Source: Trinickia fusca | Lineage (GTDB): Bacteria; Pseudomonadota; Gammaproteobacteria; Burkholderiales; Burkholderiaceae | DNA length: 64,000 nt | NCBI RefSeq assembly: GCF_003628145.1 | Contig: NZ_RBZV01000007.1 | Span: 1-64,000, forward strand | Reading direction: 5' to 3' | Part shown: piece by piece, positions 34,545 to 43,727 of the stretch | How positions within the stretch are numbered: the stretch's first letter is position 1 | How the letters are laid out: each line of letters begins with the position of its first letter | Made by a program: the position numbers and the translations under genes | Notes under the pieces: model-generated | The model's input: the letters and a program-made list of their open reading frames with translations, nothing else | Told to the model about the DNA's origin: nothing | Database searches by the model: none

Positions 34545-34874
34545 ATGAAGACCCGCATTCTTTCACTTATCGTCGCAAGCGCTATGGCTGTTCCGGCTTT
34601 CGCGGGCACCAACGCGCCTGCGTTGACCCGTGCCCAAGTGTATGCCGAGCTCCAGCAGCTACGAGCAGCCGGCTACGACCAGTCCCACGGCCAAGACACG
34701 AACTATCCGGTCGAGATTCAAGCGGCCGAAGCGCGCGTCGCAGAGCAAAACAGTGGCGCTGGCGGGTATGGCGGCGTACCGGCCAATGGTTCGTCGGCCG
34801 CTAGCGCTCGCGTTAGTGTCAGCGCCCCCCAGCCGGCCGGTGACGGCTTGCCGCCGATGTATTTTGGTCAATGA
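34545..34874 (+). CDS. DUF4148 family small secreted protein
   Basis: The 109-residue protein has a signal peptide (1-20, VPAFAG) followed by LTRAQVYAELQQLRAAGYDQ, the hallmark of the DUF4148 family common in Burkholderiales, and a Gly/Ser/Pro-rich tail. I start at ATG 34545; another ATG lies 12 bases upstream. The function of the family is unknown. Confidence 0.88.
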   Translation: MKTRILSLIVASAMAVPAFAGTNAPALTRAQVYAELQQLRAAGYDQSHGQDTNYPVEIQAAEARVAEQNSGAGGYGGVPANGSSAASARVSVSAPQPAGDGLPPMYFGQ

Positions 34875-34909
34875 CCCGTCAAGACTGGAGCATGGGTGAA
34901 CGCTGCGGA

Positions 34910-35662
34910 TTATCGGCTGAGGGAGGCCTGTGCCCGTTGCAGCCACTCGCTGTTGTGTTCGCGGGCGTGGCGTGGCCAATGCTTGGCATCGTGCACGATC
35001 TCAGCGTAGAGTTCGCGCGCACGCTGGCGGTCGGCCTCGCTGGGCTGTGCCACTAGCCAATCAGCGAACAGGCAACGGGGCGCAGCGTCGCTTGCGCTGG
35101 CCAGCGCTGTCTCGAATGCGGCGCGTGTGCCTGGTGCGCCAATCGCAGCCAAGGCCCTTGCATACAGCAAGGCAGGTTCCGGCTGCTGGCGGGCGCGGGG
35201 ATCGACAGCGAACAGTTTTTCCAGCGTGTGCTGCGTGGCCAACGCATCGCCCTTGGCAAACTGCGCACGCGCCAGCCCTTGCAGTAAGGCCGGATCGGAT
35301 GCGAATGGCCCACTGGCCGCAGCTTGGTAGTGTTCCAGGGCCTCGGTGGCATTTCCTGCATCGAGCAGCGCCGCACCCAGCCGCATGCGATGAGCGACGG
35401 TCGGCGCGCGATCGAAATCCGTGCGTGCCTCGCGCACCGCCCTGTTGGGATCGACAAGCTGCGAGATGGCCCGCGTTGCCGCCCACGCTCCACGCGACTG
35501 GCGCAGGGAGGGCAGGTAAATGGCAAAGAAGTAGACCACACTGCCAACGCCGGGGAAAAGAAACAGGATGAGCAGCCAGTACATGTTCTGCTGGGTGCGC
35601 ACGGCATGTACCGCAAAGAACAGCGCGATGATGACGTAAAGGCTTATTCCGAAAAAGCGCAT
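34910..35662 (-). CDS. Membrane-anchored TPR-like protein with PLDc_N-type helices
   Basis: The 250-residue protein begins with two membrane helices (ISLYVIIALFFAVHAV; MYWLLILFLFPGVGSVVYFF) like the N-terminal region of cardiolipin synthase-type proteins. A helical repeat domain follows (LLDAGNATEALEHYQAAASG, ALLQGLARAQFAKGDALATQ) with TPR character. The long open extension upstream of 35662 is not convincing. It may be an inner-membrane assembly or scaffolding factor; no partner adjoins. Confidence 0.75.
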   Translation of the reverse strand: MRFFGISLYVIIALFFAVHAVRTQQNMYWLLILFLFPGVGSVVYFFAIYLPSLRQSRGAWAATRAISQLVDPNRAVREARTDFDRAPTVAHRMRLGAALLDAGNATEALEHYQAAASGPFASDPALLQGLARAQFAKGDALATQHTLEKLFAVDPRARQQPEPALLYARALAAIGAPGTRAAFETALASASDAAPRCLFADWLVAQPSEADRQRARELYAEIVHDAKHWPRHAREHNSEWLQRAQASLSR

Positions 35663-35916
35663 GGCGAGAAGGTCAGTTATGGTGCGTTGCCAGTGGCACG
35701 TCAGCGAAACGGCAGAGCGAAATTGTGACAGAAGTGCGCGGATGCCGATCGACCCGTCGACGCTATCGGACGGGGCACTGGTCTTTGCGGGGATTCCGGA
35801 AAAGTGGTTGCCGCCCCCCCTGCCTCTCATGCAAGCGCGTTTCGATCTGCACGGCCAGCACGTTGCGTGACCAACCATGATGCCGCAAGCAGACGCCTCC
35901 GGCGACGCGAAGCCCA

Positions 35917-37533
35917 TCACTTGCGGGGCTGGATGGTCGCCATCGCGAGCCCTGCGCCAGCGAACGCGCACACGGCGGACACCAGCGCGACGGCGCGCAG
36001 CGCGTCAGTGATGGCGTCGGCTTCCGCCAGCGCCACGGGTGTCTGGGGCGGCATAGGGGTATCGCCGGCTGCCGCCCCGGCTTGTGCATCCGGCTCCAGC
36101 AACCGCCCGGTCTCGCGTGCACCCTGAGGAACGTGCAGCTCGTCGAGCCGCGCCGATAGCGCCGCGTGGTGCGACCACACGAACACGATCCCGAGCACCG
36201 CAATCGCCAGCAGGCTCGCCACGCGTGCAACCGCGTTGTTGATGCCGGATGCGACGCCTGCGCGCTCGCCCGGCACCGAGCCCATCACGGCCGTCGTGAG
36301 TGGCGCGACCGTGATGGTCATGCCGAGCCCGAGCACGGCGAGCGCAGGGAGGAATCCGCTCCAATAGCTGCCGCGCACGAACGGCAGCGCCAGCATCACG
36401 AACCCGATTCCGGCGACGCCCGGGCCGACGCTCAACAGCGTCCGTGAGCCAAAGCGGCTCGTCAAGCCGCCGGTGAAGTGCGACAACAAGCCGATGATGA
36501 CCGGCACTGGCAGCAGCGCCGCGCCCGCCTCGGTTGCGGTGTAACCATGTGCGCGGATCAGCGTGAAAGGCAGGAAGAAGAGTGCGCCGCCCAGACCGAA
36601 GTAGAGCAGCAGCGTGACGAGGTTGGCGCCGGTGAAATCGCGCGAGCGGAACACGTCGAGCGGCATCATGGGGTGACGGCTGTTTGCTTCGATCATCACG
36701 AATGCGACCAGCACGAGCACGCCGACGACGATCGCAGACAGTACGAGCGGATGCGCGAAGCCACGCGCAGATGCCTGGGTTAGCCCATAGGTGAGGGCGG
36801 CGAGCCCCGCTGCCGCGCTCAGCGCGCCGGGCCAGTCCAACTGTTCGGGCGCATCGAGCTTGTGGCTGTTCGGCACCGACGAAATCGCGAGCGCAATCGT
36901 CACCGCTGCAAGCGGGACGTTGAGGAAGAAGATCGCGCGCCACGACGACGCGTCGACGAGCCAGCCGCCCGCCACCGGCCCCACCGCCGACGTGATCGCG
37001 CCGACGCCCGCCCAGGTGCCGATTGCCCGTCCGCGCGCTTCGCCTTCGAATACGGCGCCGATGATCGCGAGACTGCTGGGCACGAATAGCGCCGCGCCAA
37101 TGCCCTGCACCGCGCGCGCGGCGATCAGCGAACCCGCGTTCGGCGCGAGCCCGCAAGCGGCCGATGCCAGCGTGAAGATCCCGATGCCCACGATGAACAC
37201 CGTGCGGCGGCCGAGCTTGTCGCCCATCGATCCGCCCACCAGCACGAGCGACCCGAGAAAGAGCAGGTAGGCGTTGACGATCCACTGCATCGCCGCGACG
37301 CTCGCATGGAGCTCGCTCTGAATGGCGGGCAGCGCGACGTTGACGACGGAGCCGTCGATAAACGCCATGCTCGAGCCTAGGATCGTTGCGGCGAGCGCGA
37401 GACGCTTGCGCCGGCACGGTCGATCGACCACGGCGGGCTGAGTGCGGATGACGAGCTCGTCGCACGGGCTTGCTTGCGCAGCGACGATGTGCGCGGTCTT
37501 TAGGTCGCTATCGAGAAGATCCGGGTTGGGCAA
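35917..37533 (-). CDS. DHA2-family (14-TM) MFS drug transporter
   Basis: The 538-residue protein has about 14 membrane helices. Family motifs include SSMAFIDGSVVNVALPAIQ (motif D of DHA2), GDKLGRRTVF (motif A) and the GTWAGVGAITSAVGPVAGGW helix (motif C, antiporter). EmrB/QacA-type pumps export drugs with proton exchange. No EmrA-like adaptor adjoins, so it probably works alone in the inner membrane. It is divergent from yceH. Confidence 0.9.
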   Translation of the reverse strand: MPNPDLLDSDLKTAHIVAAQASPCDELVIRTQPAVVDRPCRRKRLALAATILGSSMAFIDGSVVNVALPAIQSELHASVAAMQWIVNAYLLFLGSLVLVGGSMGDKLGRRTVFIVGIGIFTLASAACGLAPNAGSLIAARAVQGIGAALFVPSSLAIIGAVFEGEARGRAIGTWAGVGAITSAVGPVAGGWLVDASSWRAIFFLNVPLAAVTIALAISSVPNSHKLDAPEQLDWPGALSAAAGLAALTYGLTQASARGFAHPLVLSAIVVGVLVLVAFVMIEANSRHPMMPLDVFRSRDFTGANLVTLLLYFGLGGALFFLPFTLIRAHGYTATEAGAALLPVPVIIGLLSHFTGGLTSRFGSRTLLSVGPGVAGIGFVMLALPFVRGSYWSGFLPALAVLGLGMTITVAPLTTAVMGSVPGERAGVASGINNAVARVASLLAIAVLGIVFVWSHHAALSARLDELHVPQGARETGRLLEPDAQAGAAAGDTPMPPQTPVALAEADAITDALRAVALVSAVCAFAGAGLAMATIQPRK

Positions 37534-37653
37534 GCTTGCTCCCGTGCTGGTCGATGCTGACTAGCATAGCAACTGGAGAGGGGCGGACGTCAGCAAAGCT
37601 CTACCCGTCCCGGGCTATCATATCGATCCACCTTCACCGCCCTCAGCTGCCCC

Positions 37654-38334
37654 ATGACCCAACCCCTGCGCGACCTCACTTCCCTCGAAGCCCGCATCCT
37701 TGGCGTGCTGGTCGAAAAGCAGCACACGGTCCCGGATACGTACCCGCTTTCGCTGAATGCTTTAACCGCCGGCTGCAATCAGAAAACGGCCCGCTCCCCG
37801 GTCATGAGCGTCACAGAGCCAGAAGTCCAGACCGCGATCGATGGTCTAAAGCGTCTGAGCCTGGTCATGGAGGCGAGCAGTAGCCGTGTCACGCGCTACG
37901 AGCACAACATGAATCGCGTGCTCGGTATCCCGAGTCAGTCCGCCGCGTTGCTGACGATCCTGCTGCTCCGAGGCCCGCAGACCGCGGCCGAATTGCGGCT
38001 GAACGCGGCGCGTCTGCATGGTTTCGCGGACAACTCTTCGGTCGAGGCATTCCTCGACGAACTCGCCGCGCGCACGCCTGCGCTCGCGGTGAAGCTGCCG
38101 TGCGCCCCTGGCGAACGGGAAAATCGCTGGATGCATCTGATGTGCGGCGAGGTGAGCATCGACCAAGTCGCCGCCGCGCGCGAATTCGTTGAAGAATCGA
38201 TCCCGTCCACCGAGTTCGAGGCGCTGAGAGCCGAACAAAAGCGCTTGGCCGGCGAAGTGGTCCAACTGCGGGCGCTCGTCGAACGCATGGCGGCTGAACT
38301 AGGCATCTCCGTCGATCGTCCGTCGCAGGACTGA
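37654..38334 (+). CDS. yceH: YceH family (DUF480) protein
   Basis: The 226-residue protein matches YceH throughout: LEARILGVLVEKQHTVPDTYPLS at the start, two winged-helix domains, and CNQKTARSPVM. The C-terminus has a coiled coil (RAEQKRLAGEVVQLRALVER). The function is not known. It usually stands alone, as here. Confidence 0.92.
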   Translation: MTQPLRDLTSLEARILGVLVEKQHTVPDTYPLSLNALTAGCNQKTARSPVMSVTEPEVQTAIDGLKRLSLVMEASSSRVTRYEHNMNRVLGIPSQSAALLTILLLRGPQTAAELRLNAARLHGFADNSSVEAFLDELAARTPALAVKLPCAPGERENRWMHLMCGEVSIDQVAAAREFVEESIPSTEFEALRAEQKRLAGEVVQLRALVERMAAELGISVDRPSQD

Positions 38335-38382
38335 GCAGCCGGCGATCCCGGCCGCCGTCTTCATACCATCATCCTGGAAGGG

Positions 38383-38760
38383 CTAGGCTTCGGGGTCCTG
38401 GCAAACCACTTCGATGTTGTGCCCGTCCGGATCAATGACGAACGCTGCATAGTAATTTGCGTGGTAATGCGGGCGCAGACCAGGCGCACCATGGTCTTTG
38501 CCACCCGCCTCCAGAGCCGCACGATAGAAAGCGTCGACTTGCTGGCGATTCTCGGCCGCGAACGCCAGGTGAAGATGCGCCGGCTTCTCCTCGGTTTGGA
38601 ATAGGCACAATGAAGCCTTACTCTTTGGGCCAATAAGCTCGACACCGTATGTCGGCTGCCCCTCCCCCGCAACCGCTACGCCGAGCGGTTCGAGTGCCTT
38701 GAGGTAGAACGCTTTGCTCGCTGCATAGTCGCTGACGCCGAATTTGACGTGGTCAAACAT
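38383..38760 (-). CDS. VOC-family (glyoxalase-like) protein
   Basis: The 125-residue single-domain protein starts MFDHVKFGVSDYAASKAFY and has HLHLAFAAENRQQVDAFY and a C-terminal FVIDPDGHNIEVVC. His4, a middle His and Glu near 118 fit the metal site of the vicinal oxygen chelate fold. It may be a dioxygenase, lyase or binding protein; there is no context to choose. Confidence 0.85.
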   Translation of the reverse strand: MFDHVKFGVSDYAASKAFYLKALEPLGVAVAGEGQPTYGVELIGPKSKASLCLFQTEEKPAHLHLAFAAENRQQVDAFYRAALEAGGKDHGAPGLRPHYHANYYAAFVIDPDGHNIEVVCQDPEA

Positions 38761-39152
38761 GAGCTCTCCTGAATAGTGTGGGGTGGGCCTGTGCGAGGCC
38801 TAACTTGGTTTGGTTTTAGGGCGAGTCGAACGGCGTGACGACCATCGGAACGACCCGGCCCATCATCGTAGCGGCAAAGCGTTTTAGACGCAGGCAAATG
38901 CAACTCGAGATGCCGGTTCCGCAGCCACTCACATCAAAGCCCATAGCGGCAAGCGCCATTCGTGGCTTCGCTTTTCAGCAAGCTTGAAATCTTGAAAGGT
39001 TTGCCCTAAATCCATATCAACTCTTCGAGAAATATAAAAATTTGTGCGCCGCATCCACTCGTCGATGTGGTCACAAGCGGTCCGTGCGAGCGACATCAAT
39101 CCCCACACGATTCGAAGCGATTCCCTCCCCAACAAACATAACGGAGGAGACC
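38761..39152. other. Gap before the arsenic island, 392 bp
   Basis: No gene is convincing. The last 150 bases are AT-rich and must contain the aioBA promoter. ATAT (39014) and ATAT (about 39032) flank TTCGAG and loosely recall the arsR operator at 42309-42340. I found no clean sigma-54 -24/-12 pair. Confidence 0.4.
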
Positions 39153-39674
39153 ATGAGTCTTAGCCGCAGGCAATTTCTCAAACTGACTGGTGGCGCGGCC
39201 GCCGGTGCAACGGCGGCGGTAGCCGGCGCACCGACGGCTCGGGCGGCTCAGGTGGCCCAGGCCGATGCCGGTAGAACGACTTTGCCTTACATCCCCAAAG
39301 TGATTGCTCGTGCCGGGCAGTTGCGCGCGAACGTCCCGCTCGCGTTCACGTTCCCGGACGCCGCATCACCGTGCGTAGTCGTCAAGATAGGAGCCTCCGT
39401 GCCCGGTGGCGTCGGTCCCGAGGGCGACATCGTCGCGTTTAGCACCTTATGCACCCATATGGGCTGTCCGGTTGCCTACGATCTCGCTACCCGTGAATTC
39501 AAATGCCCATGCCACTTCAGCGCATTCGATGCGGAGAAGGCCGGCCAGATGATTTCGGGGCAGGCTACCGAGAAACTTCCCGCGATCGTGCTCGACTACA
39601 ACGCCAGCGACGGCACAGTGCGCGCGATCGCGGTCGACGGGTTGATCTACGGCCGCCAAGCCAATCTCCTGTAG
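39153..39674 (+). CDS. aioB: Arsenite oxidase small (Rieske) subunit
   Basis: The 173-residue protein starts with a twin-arginine signal ([11 protein letters not shown]) and continues with a Rieske [2Fe-2S] domain: Cys100-Thr-His102 and Cys118-...-His121 in CTHMGC and CPCHF, with Cys105 and Cys120 able to form the disulfide. It exports the AioAB complex through Tat and passes electrons from AioA to a cytochrome or azurin. GGAGGA precedes the ATG. AioA follows after 13 bases. Confidence 0.96.
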   Translation: MSLSRRQFLKLTGGAAAGATAAVAGAPTARAAQVAQADAGRTTLPYIPKVIARAGQLRANVPLAFTFPDAASPCVVVKIGASVPGGVGPEGDIVAFSTLCTHMGCPVAYDLATREFKCPCHFSAFDAEKAGQMISGQATEKLPAIVLDYNASDGTVRAIAVDGLIYGRQANLL

Positions 39675-39687
39675 AAAGGGGGCGATC

Positions 39688-42180
39688 ATGGCTACCAACA
39701 AGGATCGGGTGGCGCTCCCGCCCGTTCAAGCCCAGCGCACGAATCTCACGTGCCACTTCTGTATCGTCGGCTGCGGATACCACGTGTTCAAGTGGCCTGA
39801 AAACACCGAGGGCGGGCGGGCACCCAATCAGAACGCCTTGGGGCTGGACTTCCGCAAACAATTGCCGCCGTTGTCCATCGTCATGACGCCGGCCATGCAG
39901 AACACGATCACCGACAAGGACGGGCGCCGGTACAACATCATGGTCGTGCCGGACAAGGAGTGCAGCGTCAATCGCGGCTTGTCTTCCACGCGTGGCGGGC
40001 AGCTGGCGAAGGTGATGTACAACCCGGACGGCGGCGTTGCCAAGGAGCGTTTGCGAAGTCCCCGTGTGTACCTGGCCGATCAATGGATGGATACGAGCTG
40101 GGACGATGCACTCGCGCTCTATGCGGGCCTGACCAAGAAGATTCTCGATACCGTCGGCCCTTCGGTGCTCGCCTTCGATTGCTTCGATCACGGCGGCGCC
40201 GGTGGCGGCTTCGAGAATACCTGGGGCACGGGCAAGTTGATGTTCACCGCGCTGAAGACGCCGCTCGTGCGCATTCACAACCGGCCTGCCTACAACTCGG
40301 AGTGCCATGCCACGCGTGAAATGGGCATCGGTGAGTTGAACAACAGCTACGAGGACGCCGAGCTGGCCGACGTCATCATGGCGATCGGCTGCAACTCGTA
40401 CGAAACGCAGACCAACTACTTCCTCGCCCATTGGGTGCCGAATCTGCAAGGGCAAACGGTCGACAAGCGCAAACAGCATTTCCCCGGTGAGACTGTCGAA
40501 GCGGCGAAGATCATCTTCGTGGACCCGCGCCGCACCACCACGATCGCGATCGCCGAGCGCGTTGCCGGCAAACAGAACGTATTGCATCTGGACATCGAGC
40601 CCGGTACCGACATCGCCCTGTTCGACGGCTTGCTGACCTACGTGGTCGAACAGGGGTGGCATGACAAGGACTTCATCGCGCAGTTCACCAACGGATTCGA
40701 CGACGCCGTGAAAACCAACCGGCTATCCTTGGAAGAGACTAGTCGCATTACCGGGGTACCCGTCGAGCGTCTGAAGCAGGCAGCCGAATGGGCCTACAAG
40801 CCGAAGGCATCCGGACATCGGCCGCGGACGATGCACGCGTACGAGAAGGGCATCATTTGGGGCAACGACAATTACCTCATTCAGTCCGCGTTGGTGGATG
40901 TCGTGCTGGCGACGCACAACGTAGGGCGCCGCGGTACCGGTGTGGTTCGAATGGGCGGGCATCAGGAAGGCTACACGCGCCCGCCTTATCCCGGCGACAC
41001 GAAGATCTACGTCGACCAGGAGATCATTCACGGCAAGGGCATGATGTACACGGCCTGGGGGGCGAATCCGTTCCAGACGACCCTGAACGCGCAAGAGCAT
41101 CGTGCGGTCATCCTGCACCGCGCCGGCATCGTGCGGGAAGCGATGGCGCGCGAGCGCGGCGCGTCGACCGCGCAGCTCGTGGATGTCGCTTATGACGCAG
41201 TGAAAAATAAAGGCGGGCTCTTTGTCGCGAATATCAACCTGTACCCGACCAAACTCGCCGACGCGGCCCACGTGATGCTGCCGGCTGCGCATCCGGGCGA
41301 AATGAACCTGACGTCGATGAACGGAGAACGGCGCATGCGCCTGTCGGAGCGCTTCATGGACCCGCCCGGCACCGCGATGCCCGACTGCTTGATTGCGGCC
41401 GCAATCGCGAACACGCTCAAGCGGATGTACGAGGCGGAGGGCAAGCGTGACATGGCCGCACGGTTTTCCGGTTTCGACTGGAAGACCGAGGAGGACGCGT
41501 TCAGCGATGGCTTCCGGCAAGCCGGGCAGCCGGGCGCTGCGCCAATCGATAGCCAGGGCGGCAAGACAGGAAACCTGGTGACGTACGCTCGGCTGCGCGC
41601 GATGGGCAACAACGGCGTCCAGCTGCCGGCCAAGTCGTACGAAGGCGGCAAGCTGATCGGCACCGAAATGCTCTACATGGACGGCAAGTTCGACACAGCC
41701 GACGGCAAGGCGCAGTTCAAGCCTGCGAAGTGGCCGGGTCTGCCCAAGACAGTTGCCGACCAGAAGGCGAAGTACCCGTTCTGGATCAATAACGGCCGCG
41801 TGAACGAAGTCTGGCAGACGCTTTATCACGACCAGTACAACGAGTTCGTTCGCGAACGCGTGCCGATGGCGTTCCTCGAACTCAACCCGGAAGACGCGCG
41901 CTCGCTCGGTATCGCTTCCGGCGACGTCGTGGAGGTCTATAACGATTACGGTTCGACCTACGCGATGGCCTATCTCGAGCCCGCGATCAAGCACGGCCAG
42001 ACGTTCATGCAATTCGGGCATTTCAACGGGATCATGGGCAACGTGACGACCCCGTGGACCGATCGGAACGTCGTGCCGTACTACAAGGGCACGTGGGCAA
42101 ATTTGCGGCGTGTAGGTACCGTGCAGGACTTCAAGGAAACCGTGAGCTTCAAGAGTCGGCGGATCGATGCGACCACATGA
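39688..42180 (+). CDS. aioA: Arsenite oxidase large (molybdopterin) subunit
   Basis: The 830-residue protein is full length. The [3Fe-4S] motif CHFCIVGC gives Cys22, Cys25 and Cys29 with no fourth Cys, as in AioA and unlike most DMSO-reductase enzymes. [10 protein letters not shown] follows. It oxidises arsenite to arsenate at a bis-molybdopterin guanine dinucleotide cofactor in the periplasm, riding on AioB's Tat signal. No aioXSR regulators are in the window; an arsR follows 158 bases downstream. Confidence 0.97.
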   Translation: MATNKDRVALPPVQAQRTNLTCHFCIVGCGYHVFKWPENTEGGRAPNQNALGLDFRKQLPPLSIVMTPAMQNTITDKDGRRYNIMVVPDKECSVNRGLSSTRGGQLAKVMYNPDGGVAKERLRSPRVYLADQWMDTSWDDALALYAGLTKKILDTVGPSVLAFDCFDHGGAGGGFENTWGTGKLMFTALKTPLVRIHNRPAYNSECHATREMGIGELNNSYEDAELADVIMAIGCNSYETQTNYFLAHWVPNLQGQTVDKRKQHFPGETVEAAKIIFVDPRRTTTIAIAERVAGKQNVLHLDIEPGTDIALFDGLLTYVVEQGWHDKDFIAQFTNGFDDAVKTNRLSLEETSRITGVPVERLKQAAEWAYKPKASGHRPRTMHAYEKGIIWGNDNYLIQSALVDVVLATHNVGRRGTGVVRMGGHQEGYTRPPYPGDTKIYVDQEIIHGKGMMYTAWGANPFQTTLNAQEHRAVILHRAGIVREAMARERGASTAQLVDVAYDAVKNKGGLFVANINLYPTKLADAAHVMLPAAHPGEMNLTSMNGERRMRLSERFMDPPGTAMPDCLIAAAIANTLKRMYEAEGKRDMAARFSGFDWKTEEDAFSDGFRQAGQPGAAPIDSQGGKTGNLVTYARLRAMGNNGVQLPAKSYEGGKLIGTEMLYMDGKFDTADGKAQFKPAKWPGLPKTVADQKAKYPFWINNGRVNEVWQTLYHDQYNEFVRERVPMAFLELNPEDARSLGIASGDVVEVYNDYGSTYAMAYLEPAIKHGQTFMQFGHFNGIMGNVTTPWTDRNVVPYYKGTWANLRRVGTVQDFKETVSFKSRRIDATT

Positions 42181-42308
42181 GCGCGCTCGGGGATAGGTCG
42201 TGCGCAACGCGGCGCGATGGCGGGTCAACCGTCGTCGCGCCGCGCTTTGTTGTGTTGCGTTTGTGTTGCGGAGATGGGGTTCGATCGATCTCAGAATTCG
42301 GGCTGTGC

Positions 42309-42340
42309 ATATTTCAATATTTCGATTAAGATGGAAATAT
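42309..42340. promoter_or_regulatory. Candidate ArsR operator overlapping the arsR start
   Basis: ATATTTC (42309-42315) and GAAATAT (42334-42340) form an inverted repeat around an AT-rich centre. The right arm reaches the arsR start codon, so bound repressor would block transcription of the arsR-arsC-aqpS unit. Confidence 0.6.
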
Positions 42341-42680
42341 GGAAACGAACTCTGTCGTCCGCGCCCTCGGCGCCTTGGCTCAGGAGTCCCGGCTGGCCGT
42401 CTTTCGACTCCTTGTGGAAGCCGGCCCCGGCGGGCTGCCTGCTGGTCAGATCGCCGAGCGCCTGGGCATCGCGCCGTCGTCACTGTCCTTTCACATGAAA
42501 GAGCTTACCTACGCGAATCTCGTCACGGTCGAGCAGCGTGGCCGCTTCATGATCTATTCGGCCAATTACGCGGTGATGAACGACCTGCTTGCCTTCCTGA
42601 CCGAGAACTGCTGCGGGGGGAATCCCTGCACGCCAGTCCGCGTTGGCTCTTGCAACACCTCAAAGGCGGGCGAATCGTGA
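42339..42680 (+). CDS. arsR: Arsenite-responsive ArsR repressor with C-terminal cysteines
   Basis: The 113-residue winged-helix repressor (AERLGIAPSSLSFHMKEL is the recognition region) lacks the usual CxC pair in the DNA-binding helix. It has Cys91, Cys92 and Cys97 near the C-terminus (ENCCGGNPC), like the Acidithiobacillus-type ArsR, whose As(III) site is built from such cysteines. It should release DNA on arsenite binding. First gene of the arsenic resistance unit downstream of aioBA. Confidence 0.93.
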   Translation: METNSVVRALGALAQESRLAVFRLLVEAGPGGLPAGQIAERLGIAPSSLSFHMKELTYANLVTVEQRGRFMIYSANYAVMNDLLAFLTENCCGGNPCTPVRVGSCNTSKAGES

Positions 42681-42715
42681 AACGCCTGCATATCCATCTC
42701 TTTTGCTGCTGCTGA
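42677..42715 (+). CDS. Possible 12-residue mini-ORF ending in three cysteines
   Basis: GTG at 42677 overlaps the arsR stop (GTGA) and opens a 12-codon frame, MKRLHIHLFCCC, ending ten bases before arsC. It could be a leader peptide, or the remnant of an ArsI-like VOC gene, whose proteins begin with a similar KRLHVHV segment. Short length makes chance possible. Confidence 0.3.
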   Translation: MKRLHIHLFCCC

Positions 42716-42724
42716 GGCTCGACC

Positions 42725-43219
42725 ATGAGCGACAAGCCTTACAACGTATTGTTCGTGTGCACGGGCAATTCCGCCCGCTCGATCCTCTCCGAGGCGCTGA
42801 TGAACAAGCACGGCGACGGACGCTTCGTCGCCTATTCGGCGGGCAGTCACCCCAAGGGAGAGGTGAACCCGTTTGCGTTGGTCGAGCTTGCGCGCTGGCA
42901 TCTGCCGACCGAGGGGTATCGGAGTAAGAGCTGGGATGAGTTCGCCCAGCCTGGCGCGCCTGTGCTCGATTTCGTATTTACCGTGTGCGACAAGGCCGCG
43001 GGTGAAGTCTGCCCGGTATGGCCCGGTCAGCCGATGACTGCGCATTGGGGTGTGCCAGACCCAGCCGAGGCGGAAGGCTCCGATGAACGTAAGCAGCAGG
43101 TGATGCACGAAGTGGCGCTGATGCTGAAGCGCCGGATCGACCTGTTGCTAGCCGTACCGCTCGCCAAGCTCGATAACATCGCGCTGCAGAAGGCCGTGCA
43201 CGACATTGGACAACAGTGA
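42725..43219 (+). CDS. arsC: Arsenate reductase, LMW-PTP type, first copy
   Basis: The 164-residue protein has the phosphatase loop CTGNSARS (Cys12) and CDKAAGEVCPVWPGQP with the downstream redox cysteines. It reduces arsenate to arsenite in the cytoplasm using glutaredoxin or thioredoxin. It is followed at once by a second, divergent arsC. Confidence 0.94.
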   Translation: MSDKPYNVLFVCTGNSARSILSEALMNKHGDGRFVAYSAGSHPKGEVNPFALVELARWHLPTEGYRSKSWDEFAQPGAPVLDFVFTVCDKAAGEVCPVWPGQPMTAHWGVPDPAEAEGSDERKQQVMHEVALMLKRRIDLLLAVPLAKLDNIALQKAVHDIGQQ

Positions 43220-43230
43220 AGTTCCCGCCT

Positions 43231-43725
43231 ATGACCACCAACGTATTGATCCTCTGCACCCACAATTCCGCACGCAGCGTGCTCTCGGAAGGGATGCTCA
43301 ATCACTGGGCCGCGAAACTCGGTAAGGACGTGCGCGCCTATAGCGCCGGAAGCGAGCCGAGCGGTCGACTGAACCCGTTCGCGCTCGAAGCGCTGACCGA
43401 TGCCGGTATCGATGTGAGCGGCTACCGCAGCAAGAGCTGGGACGAATTTGTGGGCGAGGATGCGCCCGAGATGCGCGTTGTCATCACGGTGTGTGACAGT
43501 GCTGCCGCGGAGACGTGTCCGTACTGGCCGGGCAGCCCGGTGCAGATGCATTGGGGCTATGCCGACCCGTCGAACGCGCCGGGTGGCGACGAAGGGAAGC
43601 GTCTGGCCTTCGAACTCACGCGCCAGGCCATCGGTTTCCGCATGCTGCAGTTGCTCGCGCTGCCGCTCGATACGATGAGCAATGCGGACCTCCAGCAAGC
43701 ACTCACCGCCATCTCGGAGAGCTGA
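43231..43725 (+). CDS. arsC: Arsenate reductase, LMW-PTP type, second copy
   Basis: The 164-residue protein has CTHNSARS (Cys9) and CDSAAAETCPYWPGSP. It is clearly related to but diverged from the first ArsC (different active-site loop CTHNSAR versus CTGNSAR), so it is an old duplication or an independent acquisition. I start at ATG 43231; a GTG at 43216 overlapping the previous stop is also possible. The aquaporin gene starts 3 bases after its stop. Confidence 0.94.
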   Translation: MTTNVLILCTHNSARSVLSEGMLNHWAAKLGKDVRAYSAGSEPSGRLNPFALEALTDAGIDVSGYRSKSWDEFVGEDAPEMRVVITVCDSAAAETCPYWPGSPVQMHWGYADPSNAPGGDEGKRLAFELTRQAIGFRMLQLLALPLDTMSNADLQQALTAISES

Positions 43726-43727
43726 AC

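Noticed and set aside
39014-39035. An ArsR-like operator before aioB
   Set aside because: ATAT flanks and a central TTCGAG are present but the arms are not a real inverted repeat. Not listed as a site, only mentioned in the gap description.
40723-42483. A 586-codon minus-strand frame opposite aioA
   Set aside because: AioA on the plus strand is unmistakable; the antisense frame is rich in Arg, His and Val and lacks motifs.
42677-42715. Reading the Cys-Cys-Cys mini-frame as a firmly established arsenic-sensing peptide
   Set aside because: Twelve codons are too few to separate from chance; it is listed only as a low-confidence frame.
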